A stretch of 64,000 nt of DNA from the NCBI GenBank assembly GCA_019752925.1, contig JAIELP010000006.1:434001-498000 (forward strand). Direction: 5' to 3'. Position 1 is the first letter of the stretch; each line of letters opens with the position of its first letter. Made by a program: the position numbers and the translations under genes. This stretch comes from a bacterium (lineage in GTDB: Bacteria; Bdellovibrionota; Bdellovibrionia; Bdellovibrionales; Bdellovibrionaceae). Of the stretch, positions 45,170 through 53,728 are shown in pieces. Under the pieces are notes generated by a model. It did no database searches. It was given only the letters and a program-made list of their open reading frames with translations, and had not been told where the DNA came from.

Positions 45170-45681
45170 AAGTCCTCCTCTTTTTTGTAATATTCGATTT
45201 CTATATTTTTTAACGATTTAGTTTTGCTGGACGTTGGCCGCTGCTCTGGCAGGATTTGTAAATCATGAGCTGCAATACTTGTTTGATCGACACTGGTAGG
45301 CTCAGCAGATCTGTTTTGAATTGAGGCCCAGAAGGGACCCTTAAATTTCATTATCTGCTTAGAAAGGTTTTCAGTAACAAGCACGGCGTACTGATTTGGA
45401 TTTAGTGGTGCTCTCAATATTTTAATTCGTGTGGCAATTTGTACGGAATTTTGTTCGGTGTCGCCACCATACAAATCGATAACTCCAAATTGATTTATCA
45501 GCCCGGCTACGGCATTTAAGTTAGCTAGTTCGATGGGCACAAGGACATAGCCTTTGGGTATCAGTGTATCGGCGTATATGGTTTCAGTAGCGGTTTTTTT
45601 ATTAGTTCTATTGTTTAAGGTAAAGTAAAGAATCAAGAAAACAATGAAAGATCCGGCTAATATTTTATTTTGCGGAGTCAT
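45166..45681 (-). CDS. CpaB/RcpC-like Flp pilus assembly protein
   Basis: The ATG at 45681 (MTPQNKILAGSF) lies seven bases after the stop of the preceding pilin-like gene; an ATG at 45699 is an alternative. The 171-residue protein has one membrane helix and a SAF-like domain: ADTLIPKGYVLVPIELANL and the following VIDLYGG segment resemble CpaB, which has the pattern V-x-V-D-x5-G. CpaB aids outer-membrane passage of Flp pili. It is shorter than usual (about 250), and the similarity is moderate. Confidence 0.68.
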   Translation of the reverse strand: MTPQNKILAGSFIVFLILYFTLNNRTNKKTATETIYADTLIPKGYVLVPIELANLNAVAGLINQFGVIDLYGGDTEQNSVQIATRIKILRAPLNPNQYAVLVTENLSKQIMKFKGPFWASIQNRSAEPTSVDQTSIAAHDLQILPEQRPTSSKTKSLKNIEIEYYKKEEDL

Positions 45682-45688
45682 TTGTAAT

Positions 45689-45871
45689 TTACCGAACATG
45701 TGAACCAACAGTATTTTCTGAGAAATTATTAAAGTTGTAAATTTTTTTACTTTTTTGGTATTCAATAAGCTTGCTGAAAATAATTAGAATACTGGCTAGT
45801 ACAAAAGCTAGAAATAGAGATTCAATTAGAATTTGTCCTTTTTTATTCAGTAAATAATTTCGACTTTCCAT
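45689..45871 (-). CDS. Small TadE-like pseudopilin
   Basis: The 60-residue protein has the class III prepilin-type motif KKGQILIESLF, Gly before a hydrophobic helix with Glu at +5, like TadE/Flp precursors. Its gene overlaps its neighbour upstream by 25 bases and ends 7 bases before the CpaB-like gene. A minor pilin role is inferred from motif and place. Confidence 0.72.
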   Translation of the reverse strand: MESRNYLLNKKGQILIESLFLAFVLASILIIFSKLIEYQKSKKIYNFNNFSENTVGSHVR

Positions 45872-46332
45872 TTATTATTTTCCTTTAAAATTTTTACACC
45901 GCATTTGATTTTGTATTTTATGAAAAAGGTGTAATCCAAATAAAATGCCAAATTGTAAACCTGCTTAATCGGTTGTTGGATTTCGAATTCCGGATATTCA
46001 AAGCTGGAGTAATCATATTGAACAGCTGTTTTTATATTTTTTAATTTTGCGGCAATAAGACCAGCTTGTGTTTTGGCTTCATGATTCAGTTTGTTGATTG
46101 AAGGTGTCGCTAGCGACTCAGCTTCCAACAGTAACGGAACAATTTTATCCTTTGCTTTGAGGCTTTCTTCAATACAGGTATATTTGTATTCTGCTTTAAA
46201 TGAAGTAACGATTACGACACTTGCCACACAGTAAAGAATACTTATGAGTAGCGGCATTAGAACTAAAGTCACAACATTAGAAAAACCACTAATGTTGTTC
46301 TTTATATCGGACGGATTTAAGTTTTTTTTCAT
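45847..46332 (-). CDS. TadE/TadG-like pilus-associated membrane protein
   Basis: From the ATG at 46332 the protein has 161 residues: a short polar tip, one hydrophobic helix (about 20-46: GFSNVVTLVLMPLLISILYC), and a periplasmic part with three cysteines. Similar layout is found in TadE/TadG proteins, though the exact family signature is weak. It overlaps the preceding gene by about 44 bases, unusual but supported by both proteins having clear helices. Confidence 0.62.
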   Translation of the reverse strand: MKKNLNPSDIKNNISGFSNVVTLVLMPLLISILYCVASVVIVTSFKAEYKYTCIEESLKAKDKIVPLLLEAESLATPSINKLNHEAKTQAGLIAAKLKNIKTAVQYDYSSFEYPEFEIQQPIKQVYNLAFYLDYTFFIKYKIKCGVKILKENNKWKVEIIY

Positions 46333-46513
46333 ATTCAGCATAACAACTTTGTTTTTTGTTATAACGACATAGGTGAAGATCGTTGTTAAATTCTGTTACT
46401 AGAGAGCTCGAAATAATTTTATAAGCCAATGTAAAAACAAGCTGTAAACTCAGTAAGCAGACAGTTGCGGTTATTAAAGTTTCGATCAAGGCCTGTCCGC
46501 ACTGATTTTTCAG
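46289..46513 (-). CDS. TadE-like pseudopilin with a probable CUG start
   Basis: The reading frame codes for CGQALIETLITATVCLLSL, the pseudopilin motif G-Q-A-x-x-E before a hydrophobic helix. The only AUG-like start after the motif Gly is a TTG at 46489, which would remove the motif. In frame upstream lies CTG at 46513, which overlaps the flp stop as CTGA and has AAAGG six bases before it; the frame is closed by TAA just beyond. I therefore propose a CUG start and a 74-residue protein. Confidence 0.6.
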   Translation of the reverse strand: MKNQCGQALIETLITATVCLLSLQLVFTLAYKIISSSLVTEFNNDLHLCRYNKKQSCYAEYEKKLKSVRYKEQH

Positions 46514-46764
46514 CGTGCACCTTTAAGAAAATCCGATAAATCTTTTTTATTGAGTTGGCTTTGATCAGCATTTTGCATTTGGAGCTGGTTACTGGTTTTT
46601 GCACCCAGAGCCCGATTAATATTTTCATATTGAGCGCCGATATTATAACCGACCACTCTTACAACACCTATTGTGCCAGCGGCAATTAAAGCCACTAAAA
46701 TCATGTATTCGACCATACCCTGGCCAGATTTACCCTTGAAAATATTAAATTTATTATTTTTCAT
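46510..46764 (-). CDS. flp: Flp family type IVb pilin
   Basis: The 84-residue precursor has a short basic leader and the class III cleavage motif KSGQGMVEYMILVALIAAG, with cleavage after Gly before Q and Glu at +5, then one hydrophobic helix and a Gln/Asn-rich tail. This is the major subunit of Flp pili. GAGG lies before the ATG. It leads a coupled series of pseudopilin genes. Confidence 0.9.
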   Translation of the reverse strand: MKNNKFNIFKGKSGQGMVEYMILVALIAAGTIGVVRVVGYNIGAQYENINRALGAKTSNQLQMQNADQSQLNKKDLSDFLKGAR

Positions 46765-46861
46765 TAAAACCTCAAATCAGCTGTTTGCAATTTAAAAACT
46801 GATCTGAGATCCAATAGAGATGTATTTTAAGAATACCTGAAACGGATAGCGGAAATAAAAA

Positions 46862-47272
46862 TTACTTCTTTTTGCCTGCTGGTTTTTTCTTAGCAGGTGG
46901 AGCGGCTTTTTTAGCTGCTGCCTTAGGGGCCGCTTTAACCGGAGCTTTTTTAGCAGCCACAGCTTTAACTGGAGCGGGCGCCTTTTTAGCTGGTTCAGCT
47001 TTTTTAGGAGCTGGCGCAGCTGCTGCTTTTTTAGCAGTAACGGCTGCAGCTGTAACTTCAGCTTTTTCGCTTTTCTTTTTCGCTTTACGGGCATTTACGA
47101 TACGCTCAAGGATTTCGTAAGCTTCTTTTTGTAAGTCATTTTCAAAGATAAAACGGTAAAAGCCTTCAATTTCAGGGCTTTGGCGGAACTTTTTTACAGA
47201 GGTGGGGATGCTTTCAGATTGAACAAAATCGATCGTGTTACCATCTTTTGAAAGTTTAACTTTATCAGCCAT
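46862..47272 (-). CDS. Protein with histone H1-like Lys/Ala/Pro tail
   Basis: The 136-residue protein has an N-terminal part of about 65 residues (MADKVKLSKDGNTIDFVQSE ... FYRFIFENDLQKEAYEILER) followed by a low-complexity tail of about 70 residues of KKAAPA-type repeats, as in bacterial H1-like proteins and in Bdellovibrio-group nucleoid proteins. It may bind DNA or RNA with the tail. The base composition of the tail is more GC-rich than its neighbours because of the Ala and Pro codons. GGAGG lies before the ATG. Confidence 0.8.
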   Translation of the reverse strand: MADKVKLSKDGNTIDFVQSESIPTSVKKFRQSPEIEGFYRFIFENDLQKEAYEILERIVNARKAKKKSEKAEVTAAAVTAKKAAAAPAPKKAEPAKKAPAPVKAVAAKKAPVKAAPKAAAKKAAPPAKKKPAGKKK

Positions 47273-47427
47273 TTATGCCTCCTGAACGCTAAAACTTAAG
47301 GTTCCAGCTTTTTATCGAATTTGATTGCAATTTATTCTACCAAAATCGCAGCGTCAAGGGCGAAACCATGTTTTAAGTCGTTGATTTTCTTTACGTTTCA
47401 GCTCATTTTAAAGTCTCAGGTGGTGAT

Positions 47428-48264
47428 ATGCTTCAGTTAAAAGGTAAGCCCGTCGCTGAAAATGTGTATAGTCACATTAAAGAGCAGCTCAAGACATGGA
47501 CTCAAAAACCTCATTTGGCAGTTATTTTGGTCGGCGAAGATCCGGCAAGCCAAGTGTATGTTTCACACAAGCAAAAAGCCTGCGAGGCTATCGGATTTAA
47601 ATCCACACTGGTGAAATTATCCGAAAAAGCCACAGAGGCTGAACTGACACAAAAAATCACTGAACTTAATAAAGATAAAAGTGTTGATGGAATTCTTCTA
47701 CAGCTCCCATTGCCACCGCATTTAGATTCTAAAAAAATGTCAGACCTAATTGCCACAGCTAAAGATGCCGACAGCTTAACAACTCCCTCATTAGGTTTGT
47801 TGATGGCCGGGCGCCATTTAGTATCTTCATGCACTCCTTCAGGTGTGATCGAAATATTAAAACACTACAATCTTTCGGTTTCTGGAAAAAAAGTTTTAGT
47901 AATAGGTAGAAGCTTAATTGTGGGACTTCCTTTATTTCATTTACTCAGTCAGGAAAACGCAACTGTAACCGTGGCTCACTCAAAAACAGAAAACGTAAAA
48001 GAATTATTAAAAGAATTTGATTTTGTTTTTGTAGCTGCAGGCAAACCTCATTTATTTAAAGCCACTGATTTTAAAAAAGATGCAGTGGTGGTAGATGTTG
48101 GAATTCACCGTTTAGAGTCAGGCTTAACTGGCGACGTCAACCCTGAAGGGGCTGAAGGTCATTTAAAAGCTTTAACTCCGGTGCCGGGTGGAGTAGGGCC
48201 CATGACCATTGCGATGCTCATGCAAAATACTTTTAATTTAGCCAAAGAGCAGAGATCCAAATAG
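47428..48264 (+). CDS. folD: Bifunctional methylene-THF dehydrogenase/cyclohydrolase FolD
   Basis: The 278-residue protein has the signature residues: YVSHKQKACEAIGF with catalytic Tyr and Lys, LQLPLPPHLD, CTPSGVIEIL, the NADP site VIGRSLIVGLP, and the C-terminal PVPGGVGPMTIAML. It interconverts 5,10-methylene- and 10-formyl-tetrahydrofolate. It starts a four-gene run (two-base gap to the next gene). Confidence 0.97.
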   Translation: MLQLKGKPVAENVYSHIKEQLKTWTQKPHLAVILVGEDPASQVYVSHKQKACEAIGFKSTLVKLSEKATEAELTQKITELNKDKSVDGILLQLPLPPHLDSKKMSDLIATAKDADSLTTPSLGLLMAGRHLVSSCTPSGVIEILKHYNLSVSGKKVLVIGRSLIVGLPLFHLLSQENATVTVAHSKTENVKELLKEFDFVFVAAGKPHLFKATDFKKDAVVVDVGIHRLESGLTGDVNPEGAEGHLKALTPVPGGVGPMTIAMLMQNTFNLAKEQRSK

Positions 48265-48266
48265 TT

Positions 48267-49310
48267 ATGTACGAATTAATTAAAAATCAGTGGTATGCAG
48301 CTGTTTCCTCAAAAGATTTAAAGCCTGAACAAATGCTTTCTCTGGAAATCATGGGTGATCCCGTTTTATTTTTCCGTAAATCCACAGGCGAGGTAAGTGC
48401 CATTCGTGACATTTGCCCGCACCGTGGAATTCCGTTTAAGCACGGTCGTCTCGTGCACGATATGGTAGAATGCCCTTATCATGGTTGGAAATTTGATGGC
48501 GGCGGAGTTTGTCGCGAAATTCCTTCTTTAACTGAAACTCAAAAAGAAAAATTAGACTGCACTAAGATCAAGGTAAAATCCTATCAGGTGCAGGAAAGAT
48601 ACGGTTGTATTTGGGCGTTTATCGGCGATGCTGATTTTGATCAAACAAAATGTCCACAACCTCCAGTATTAGGTGATATGCCATTAAATGCGAAGCCTAA
48701 TATGATTCAGGTTGAAACCTTTGACTGCCATATTGATCACGCAGTGATAGGTTTAATGGACCCGGCACACGGTGCCTATGTACATAAAAGCCGCCTCTGG
48801 AGAAATGAAAAATCCACTTATGAAAAACATAAAGCCTTCGGCCCTGTAGATTATGGCTTTCAGATGAAGCGCCATCAGCCTTCAGCCAATTCAAAGGCCT
48901 ATAAAATTTTCGGTGGTCAGCCCACCACTGAAATTACCTTCAGAATTCCGGGTAATCGTGTTGAGCATATCCAAATTGGTTCCAGATACTTTTTTACAGC
49001 GACGGGTTTAATGCCTATTAATGAAAAGAAAACCCAGATCATTCAGCTTTCATATTGGAATATGCCTTGGCTCAGTTTACTAAAACCTTTCATTGCAGCA
49101 TTTGCTGATAATTTTCTGTGGCAGGACATCGACGCTGTTACCAAACAGCAAGAGGGCCTTAAGTATGATCCGAACCTCATGCTGATCAACGATGCCGACA
49201 CTCAGGCTAAATGGTATTACTCTCTGAAAAAAGAATGGTTCGAAAGTTCCGAGCAAAAACGTGAATTCAATAATCCTGTAAAAGATGTCACTCTTTCTTG
49301 GAAAAGCTAA
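48267..49310 (+). CDS. Rieske non-heme iron oxygenase, alpha subunit type
   Basis: The 347-residue protein has the Rieske motif CPHRG ... CPYHGWKF (Cys-x-His, 17 residues, Cys-x2-His) near residues 50-72 and a catalytic iron region LMDPAHGAYVH (Asp-x2-His-x4-His) about 150 residues later. It is similar in build to vanillate demethylase-type and other three-component oxygenases (VanA-like). No reductase or ferredoxin gene is near. It is followed immediately (TAA-ATG) by the RlmI-like gene. Confidence 0.9.
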   Translation: MYELIKNQWYAAVSSKDLKPEQMLSLEIMGDPVLFFRKSTGEVSAIRDICPHRGIPFKHGRLVHDMVECPYHGWKFDGGGVCREIPSLTETQKEKLDCTKIKVKSYQVQERYGCIWAFIGDADFDQTKCPQPPVLGDMPLNAKPNMIQVETFDCHIDHAVIGLMDPAHGAYVHKSRLWRNEKSTYEKHKAFGPVDYGFQMKRHQPSANSKAYKIFGGQPTTEITFRIPGNRVEHIQIGSRYFFTATGLMPINEKKTQIIQLSYWNMPWLSLLKPFIAAFADNFLWQDIDAVTKQQEGLKYDPNLMLINDADTQAKWYYSLKKEWFESSEQKREFNNPVKDVTLSWKS

Positions 49311-50630
49311 ATGAAAACTTGGCGAATTAAAAAAGGTCACGACTTCCGTTTACGCTCGCGCCATCCGTGGGTGTTTTCAAATGAAATTCTTGAAAGCCCC
49401 CGAGGCATTGCGCCTGGCGAACTCATTGAGATGACCGACATCGAAGGCCACTTTATTGCCCGCGGTTACGGTAACCCACACTCATTAATTTCTTTCCGTG
49501 CTATGAGCTTCATTAAAAAAGAAGAATTTTCGATGTCGCCTGAGTTTCTTTCTGAAAGATTGATTCAGGCCTGGAAATTTCGTCACCGAAGTGGCTTCCG
49601 TACGAGTTTCAGACTTTGTTATTCTGAAGCTGACCAAATGCCGGGGCTTATTTTAGACCGCTATGTTTTTGCTAAAAATAATAAAACTTATCAGGTATTT
49701 TCGTATCAGCTTTTAACTTCGGGCATGGATGTAGCTTTTAAAAATAATAACAACTGGGAAACAATTTGTAAGTTGTTGACTGAAAAAGCTATTCAGGAAA
49801 AATTCAGCGATATCAGCTGGGAAAACACATTAGTTCTGCAAAGAAATGATGTGAATATCCGTAAGCTCGAAGGCTTGCAGGTAGAAGAACCGGCGGTTTT
49901 GCGCACAGTCGATTCTGAAACTTTAACCGACATAGCCATTCAATTGCAGAACGTCATTAAGCCCGATGAAACTGTTTTATTTAATGTGAATCTGCCTGAC
50001 GGGCAAAAAACCGGCTTCTTCTTAGATCAAAGCTTTAACATGCGTTTGGTTGTAGAACACTTAGAACGCCAAAAAGAGTATTTAAAAAATAAAAAAGTAA
50101 GAATACTCGATTTATGTTGTTACATGGGCCAATGGTCCACACAAATTGCGGCTAATTTAAAATCCTGGGGCATTGATTGTGAAGTTCACTTGGTGGATGT
50201 ATCGGAGTTGGCTCTGCAAAAGGCTGCGCAGAATTTAAAAGTTTATACCGACAACGTAAACACTTATAAAAAAGATGTTTTAGCCATTTCTGAAATTCCG
50301 GAATTTGCAGATATTAAATTTGATGTTGTGATTTCAGATCCTCCGGCCTTTGTTAAAAACAAAAAAGATCTTCATGCCGGATTGGCGGCCTATACTAAAT
50401 TGAATATGCAGGCCTTCAAGCTTTGTGCTGAAGGCTCTGTTATTGTTTCCTGCACATGTTCCGGTTCTGTACCTTTAGAAGATTTTAAAGAAGCGTTAAG
50501 AAAATCAATTTTAAAGTCAGGTGCAAACGCTCGTTGCATAGCTTATGGCGGGCAGGGGTGGGACCATCCTAATCTGATGAACTTTCCTGAGGGTTATTAT
50601 TTAAAAATGGTTCTACATCAAGTTGAATAG
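49311..50630 (+). CDS. rlmI: RlmI-like class I rRNA m5C methyltransferase with PUA domain
   Basis: The 439-residue protein has an N-terminal PUA domain (about 1-75: HPWVFSNEI ... RGYGNPHSLISFR), a middle RlmI domain, and a SAM methyltransferase domain: motif I ILDLCCYMGQWST, the acidic HLVDVSELA, motif IV ISDPPAFVKNKKDL and SCTCSG, whose cysteine matches the m5C catalytic residue. It should methylate 23S rRNA cytosine 1962 or an equivalent. It starts directly after the oxygenase stop. Confidence 0.9.
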   Translation: MKTWRIKKGHDFRLRSRHPWVFSNEILESPRGIAPGELIEMTDIEGHFIARGYGNPHSLISFRAMSFIKKEEFSMSPEFLSERLIQAWKFRHRSGFRTSFRLCYSEADQMPGLILDRYVFAKNNKTYQVFSYQLLTSGMDVAFKNNNNWETICKLLTEKAIQEKFSDISWENTLVLQRNDVNIRKLEGLQVEEPAVLRTVDSETLTDIAIQLQNVIKPDETVLFNVNLPDGQKTGFFLDQSFNMRLVVEHLERQKEYLKNKKVRILDLCCYMGQWSTQIAANLKSWGIDCEVHLVDVSELALQKAAQNLKVYTDNVNTYKKDVLAISEIPEFADIKFDVVISDPPAFVKNKKDLHAGLAAYTKLNMQAFKLCAEGSVIVSCTCSGSVPLEDFKEALRKSILKSGANARCIAYGGQGWDHPNLMNFPEGYYLKMVLHQVE

Positions 50631-50639
50631 CGGGAAGTC

Positions 50640-51929
50640 ATGTCACAACAAAATAAATTAAAACCTTTCTTTTACGGACTGGCTGAATTAGGCCCGGCCA
50701 GCATTGATATTTTCTTAAAAGTATATTTGTTACTTTTTTTTAACGTCATTTTGGGTCTGTCTCCGACGCTAACCAGTTTAGCTATTGGTCTTGGAGTGCT
50801 GTGGGATGCTCTTTTAGATCCTTGGATAGGCATTTTTTCCGATCGCTACTATCATAAAAAGGGTCATCGAAAAGGTGTGATCTATTCAGCTATTTTAATT
50901 TCAGTTTTTTTATTTTATGTGATGTGGAGAATCCCCCACTACAGTCAGCTCAGTACTTTTTTATTATTATTTCTGGTTTCTTCTTTATTGAATTCAGCTA
51001 TTTCGCTTTTTTCGGTTCCCTACATTGCAATTGCGAATGATCTTGAAAAAGATAATTTAAAGCGTACGGTCTGGACCGGATGGCGTCTGGCCTTTTTTAA
51101 TTTCGGTTCATTTGTAGGTTTATCAGTTCCAGCGTTTTTTTTAACCACCGCTGCTAAACTAGATTCATCCGGTGCAAGTGCTGCACCTTATGAAAAATCC
51201 ACTCTGGTTTTAATAGCCATTATGCTGGTGAGTTCGATTTTTTCAATTTATTATGTGTACCGCAATACTGAAGCTACTGAAAACAGTACTGAACTGGTGG
51301 CACATGCAAAATTTAGCCATCTTGTAAAAGATAAAAAATTTCTTCGTATGATGACTTCATTTTTTGTTGTGAACTGTGGGTTGGGGCTTAATTCGGCTTT
51401 GGCCCTTTATTACTATAAAAATTATCTCGAGTTTACCGAAAGCCAAACTCAAATTATTCTTGTAGGTTTTTTACTTGTATTTACTTTATCGATTCCGCTC
51501 TGGATTTATTTGATACGTTTTTTTGATAAGCGAAAATTAATTATAGTCGCTGCTTTTTTGTTGGGTTTATTAACCGTATTGTCTTTTCCCAACTACAAAG
51601 GTGTGGATTTTTGGTTAATCGCCAGTATAGCCAGTGGTGTAGGTGGCGTATTAGTGGGTGTGGCCGTAGTGCTTGAAATCTACTTATCAGACTTTATTAA
51701 AGAAAAAGAACTTGAAACTCAACAAAATGTTTCCGGCCAGTATTTAGGGGTATGGAAAATGTCTTCCAAAATTTCGCGTGCAGTGGCCATTGCGCTAGCC
51801 GGGCCAATTCTGGAAGTGGCAACAGACACAAAAATACTGGCTAATTACTTTGGTTGGGGAGTGGGTTTATTCTTTATTTTGGCCGCGGTGGTGATGGCGT
51901 TGCCGATAAAGTCTGATTTAAAAGACTAA
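50640..51929 (+). CDS. MFS transporter, GPH cation symporter-like (MFS_2)
   Basis: The 429-residue protein has about 12 membrane helices. The loop between helices 2 and 3, DPWIGIFSDRYYHKKGHRKG, matches the MelB/GPH group in which D-P-x3-G-x2-S/D-R-T is usual. It should move a sugar or other small solute with H+ or Na+. It is the last gene of the folD run, nine bases after the RlmI gene, and overlaps a convergent small membrane protein by four bases. Confidence 0.85.
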   Translation: MSQQNKLKPFFYGLAELGPASIDIFLKVYLLLFFNVILGLSPTLTSLAIGLGVLWDALLDPWIGIFSDRYYHKKGHRKGVIYSAILISVFLFYVMWRIPHYSQLSTFLLLFLVSSLLNSAISLFSVPYIAIANDLEKDNLKRTVWTGWRLAFFNFGSFVGLSVPAFFLTTAAKLDSSGASAAPYEKSTLVLIAIMLVSSIFSIYYVYRNTEATENSTELVAHAKFSHLVKDKKFLRMMTSFFVVNCGLGLNSALALYYYKNYLEFTESQTQIILVGFLLVFTLSIPLWIYLIRFFDKRKLIIVAAFLLGLLTVLSFPNYKGVDFWLIASIASGVGGVLVGVAVVLEIYLSDFIKEKELETQQNVSGQYLGVWKMSSKISRAVAIALAGPILEVATDTKILANYFGWGVGLFFILAAVVMALPIKSDLKD

Positions 51930-52435
51930 TCTTTTTCGTTACGATTTCTATAAGCGAAAAAAAATAGTGAGCCTACAGATATACTAAAAAACAACCACAC
52001 CCAACCAACGCTGACTTCATCAGGATGTTCAGCTGATTCCAGTCCGTAGTAATAAACAGCAATTTTTAAAATAATCATCGATTGAAAAAAAGCCCAGGCG
52101 TATTTAAAAAATCGCCAGAATATTTTTTGTTCTTCAGTTTTTTTAACAGCTGGCTTGGTGTTAGTGGTGCTGTAACCCCATTGATTATTAGCCATAAAGT
52201 TCCGTATTACTTCAGACCAAGCCTGATCTGTGGTGCTATTTTCTAAATTTTGCGATAAAAGTTCGGCGGCTTTTTGGGTAATAGCTAAACGATCTTCATA
52301 GCCGAAGTACCCACTTAAGTGAGTGGTTAAATCAACCCAATAGGTTTTGGATACATTTAACACATATTCTTTAAATTGCGGATCATGCCGACACGAATCA
52401 ATAAAATAATCTGCAAATTCTTTTTCCGTTTTCAC
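51926..52435 (-). CDS. Small membrane protein of unknown function
   Basis: The 169-residue protein has a helical, soluble N-terminus of about 105 residues and two membrane helices near the C-terminus (about 115-130 and 145-163), ending in FFAYRNRNEKD. There is no signal peptide and no family I recognise. It is divergent from the ClC gene, only 7 to 28 bases apart, so the two share regulatory DNA. Confidence 0.75.
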   Translation of the reverse strand: MKTEKEFADYFIDSCRHDPQFKEYVLNVSKTYWVDLTTHLSGYFGYEDRLAITQKAAELLSQNLENSTTDQAWSEVIRNFMANNQWGYSTTNTKPAVKKTEEQKIFWRFFKYAWAFFQSMIILKIAVYYYGLESAEHPDEVSVGWVWLFFSISVGSLFFFAYRNRNEKD

Positions 52436-52463
52436 AACACTTGTGTATCATAATTTTTGTTAT

Positions 52464-53630
52464 ATGCAAACAAGTAGCAAACCTCAAAGAAGCATTTATT
52501 TTAATATTCCGATTAGTGTTTTTTTAGGTTTATTGATTGGTGGGCTAACTCTCGGTTTTATAAAAGCTCTGAATGTAATAGAGCTGTTTCATAACTATTT
52601 CAACAGCGGAGTTCCTTATCACCTAATAATAATTCCGCTAGTGCTGGTTATTATCTTTATTGCTAAACGCCAAACACTTTATTTTCCGGCTAAAGTATCT
52701 CAGCTGCATGATGAAGTATCCTCTCAGTATTGGACGCCGATGATGACTCCATTTCATTACGTAGGAACTTTGCTGAGCCACTTATCAGGAGTTAGTGTAG
52801 GGCGCGAAGGTGCAGTGGTGCTCTACTCTGCAGGTTTAGTTAGACTGTTCAGGATGTCGTGGCTTTACTGGGGGCCAATTGCAAGTACAATAGGTTTTTC
52901 AGCAGTGGTTGGAAACTACTGGGCTGCACCTTTTTTTATGAGCGAACTTTACAAACGCACTAGTTTTTTACAAAAAATTTACGGCTTTATGGGATCAGCG
53001 GTAGCCGTGCTGTTCATGCAGACTTTTCAGGAAGAAAGCCTGTTCAGTAAAATTACAGTGCAAACAGATATGGGCTTTTTTAAAAAGCTGATCTTTTTCT
53101 TTTTCTTTGCTTTATGTGCAGGCCTGTTGATGCGTTTTTACAAAAAGCTTTATTTTTTATTTTCAGATTACTTCAGCAAGAGCGGTTTGAGCCTTAAAAT
53201 TTTTATCGCTTTTCTACTGGCGGTATTTCTTTATTTTCCGGAGTTTCGAAAATTTCAGAGTTTAGGTTTACAGCAGTTTGGCGACTTGCAACTACTGGAT
53301 GCTTCGTTTTTTAATGTTGTTGTGAAGCTCTTTTTAACCCTGATTTCAACCACTTTGGGCTTTTTTGGTGGCGAATTTATTCCACTGATATATTCAGGAG
53401 TTCAGTTTGGACACAGCTTTTTCAGCTACTTTGGTTACGATCCTTTACTGGGAGCCGTTTTGGCAGCCTACCTGCTATTTGCCTCAGCTACGCGCTTTAA
53501 ATGGACCAGTTATGTGCTGATTCTGGCTTTAATGGGGTTTGGCTGGTGGTTTTGGGCTTATTTTGTTGTTTCATTAGCTGTGGGCTTCTCCGGCGAAAGT
53601 AGTATTTATAAAAAAGAAACTGTGAATTAG
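52464..53630 (+). CDS. ClC-family chloride/fluoride channel or antiporter
   Basis: The 388-residue membrane protein (from the ATG at 52464; a GTG at 52443 would add seven residues) has the ClC filter-region motif GVSVGREGAVVLYSAG and FFGGEFIPLIYSG. The canonical GREGP reads GREGA, and the GGE-x-x-P pattern resembles the smaller CLC-F-type fluoride exporters as much as chloride antiporters. Neither start has a clear ribosome site. No fluoride riboswitch was recognised upstream. Confidence 0.8.
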   Translation: MQTSSKPQRSIYFNIPISVFLGLLIGGLTLGFIKALNVIELFHNYFNSGVPYHLIIIPLVLVIIFIAKRQTLYFPAKVSQLHDEVSSQYWTPMMTPFHYVGTLLSHLSGVSVGREGAVVLYSAGLVRLFRMSWLYWGPIASTIGFSAVVGNYWAAPFFMSELYKRTSFLQKIYGFMGSAVAVLFMQTFQEESLFSKITVQTDMGFFKKLIFFFFFALCAGLLMRFYKKLYFLFSDYFSKSGLSLKIFIAFLLAVFLYFPEFRKFQSLGLQQFGDLQLLDASFFNVVVKLFLTLISTTLGFFGGEFIPLIYSGVQFGHSFFSYFGYDPLLGAVLAAYLLFASATRFKWTSYVLILALMGFGWWFWAYFVVSLAVGFSGESSIYKKETVN

Positions 53631-53643
53631 GACTTAATTGCTT

Positions 53644-53673
53644 TTGACAGCCTAAAAACAGCACATCTATAAT
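53644..53673 (+). promoter_or_regulatory. Perfect-consensus sigma-70 promoter
   Basis: TTGACA (53644-53649) and TATAAT (53668-53673) match the consensus at every position with an 18-base spacer. It precedes the lipoprotein gene at 53729 by about 50 bases, giving a predicted start near 53680. Confidence 0.8.
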
Positions 53674-53728
53674 TTTATTGGGCTATTAAATACGCATTTT
53701 TTGTAAAGTCATTAAAGTCGGGGGACTT

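Noticed and set aside
46792-47094. Lys/Leu/Gln-rich open frame on the minus strand
   Set aside because: It is an out-of-frame reading of the Lys/Ala tail of the H1-like protein gene and has no own start signals.
52436-52463. Fluoride riboswitch before the ClC gene
   Set aside because: The gap is too short and shows no conserved riboswitch core.
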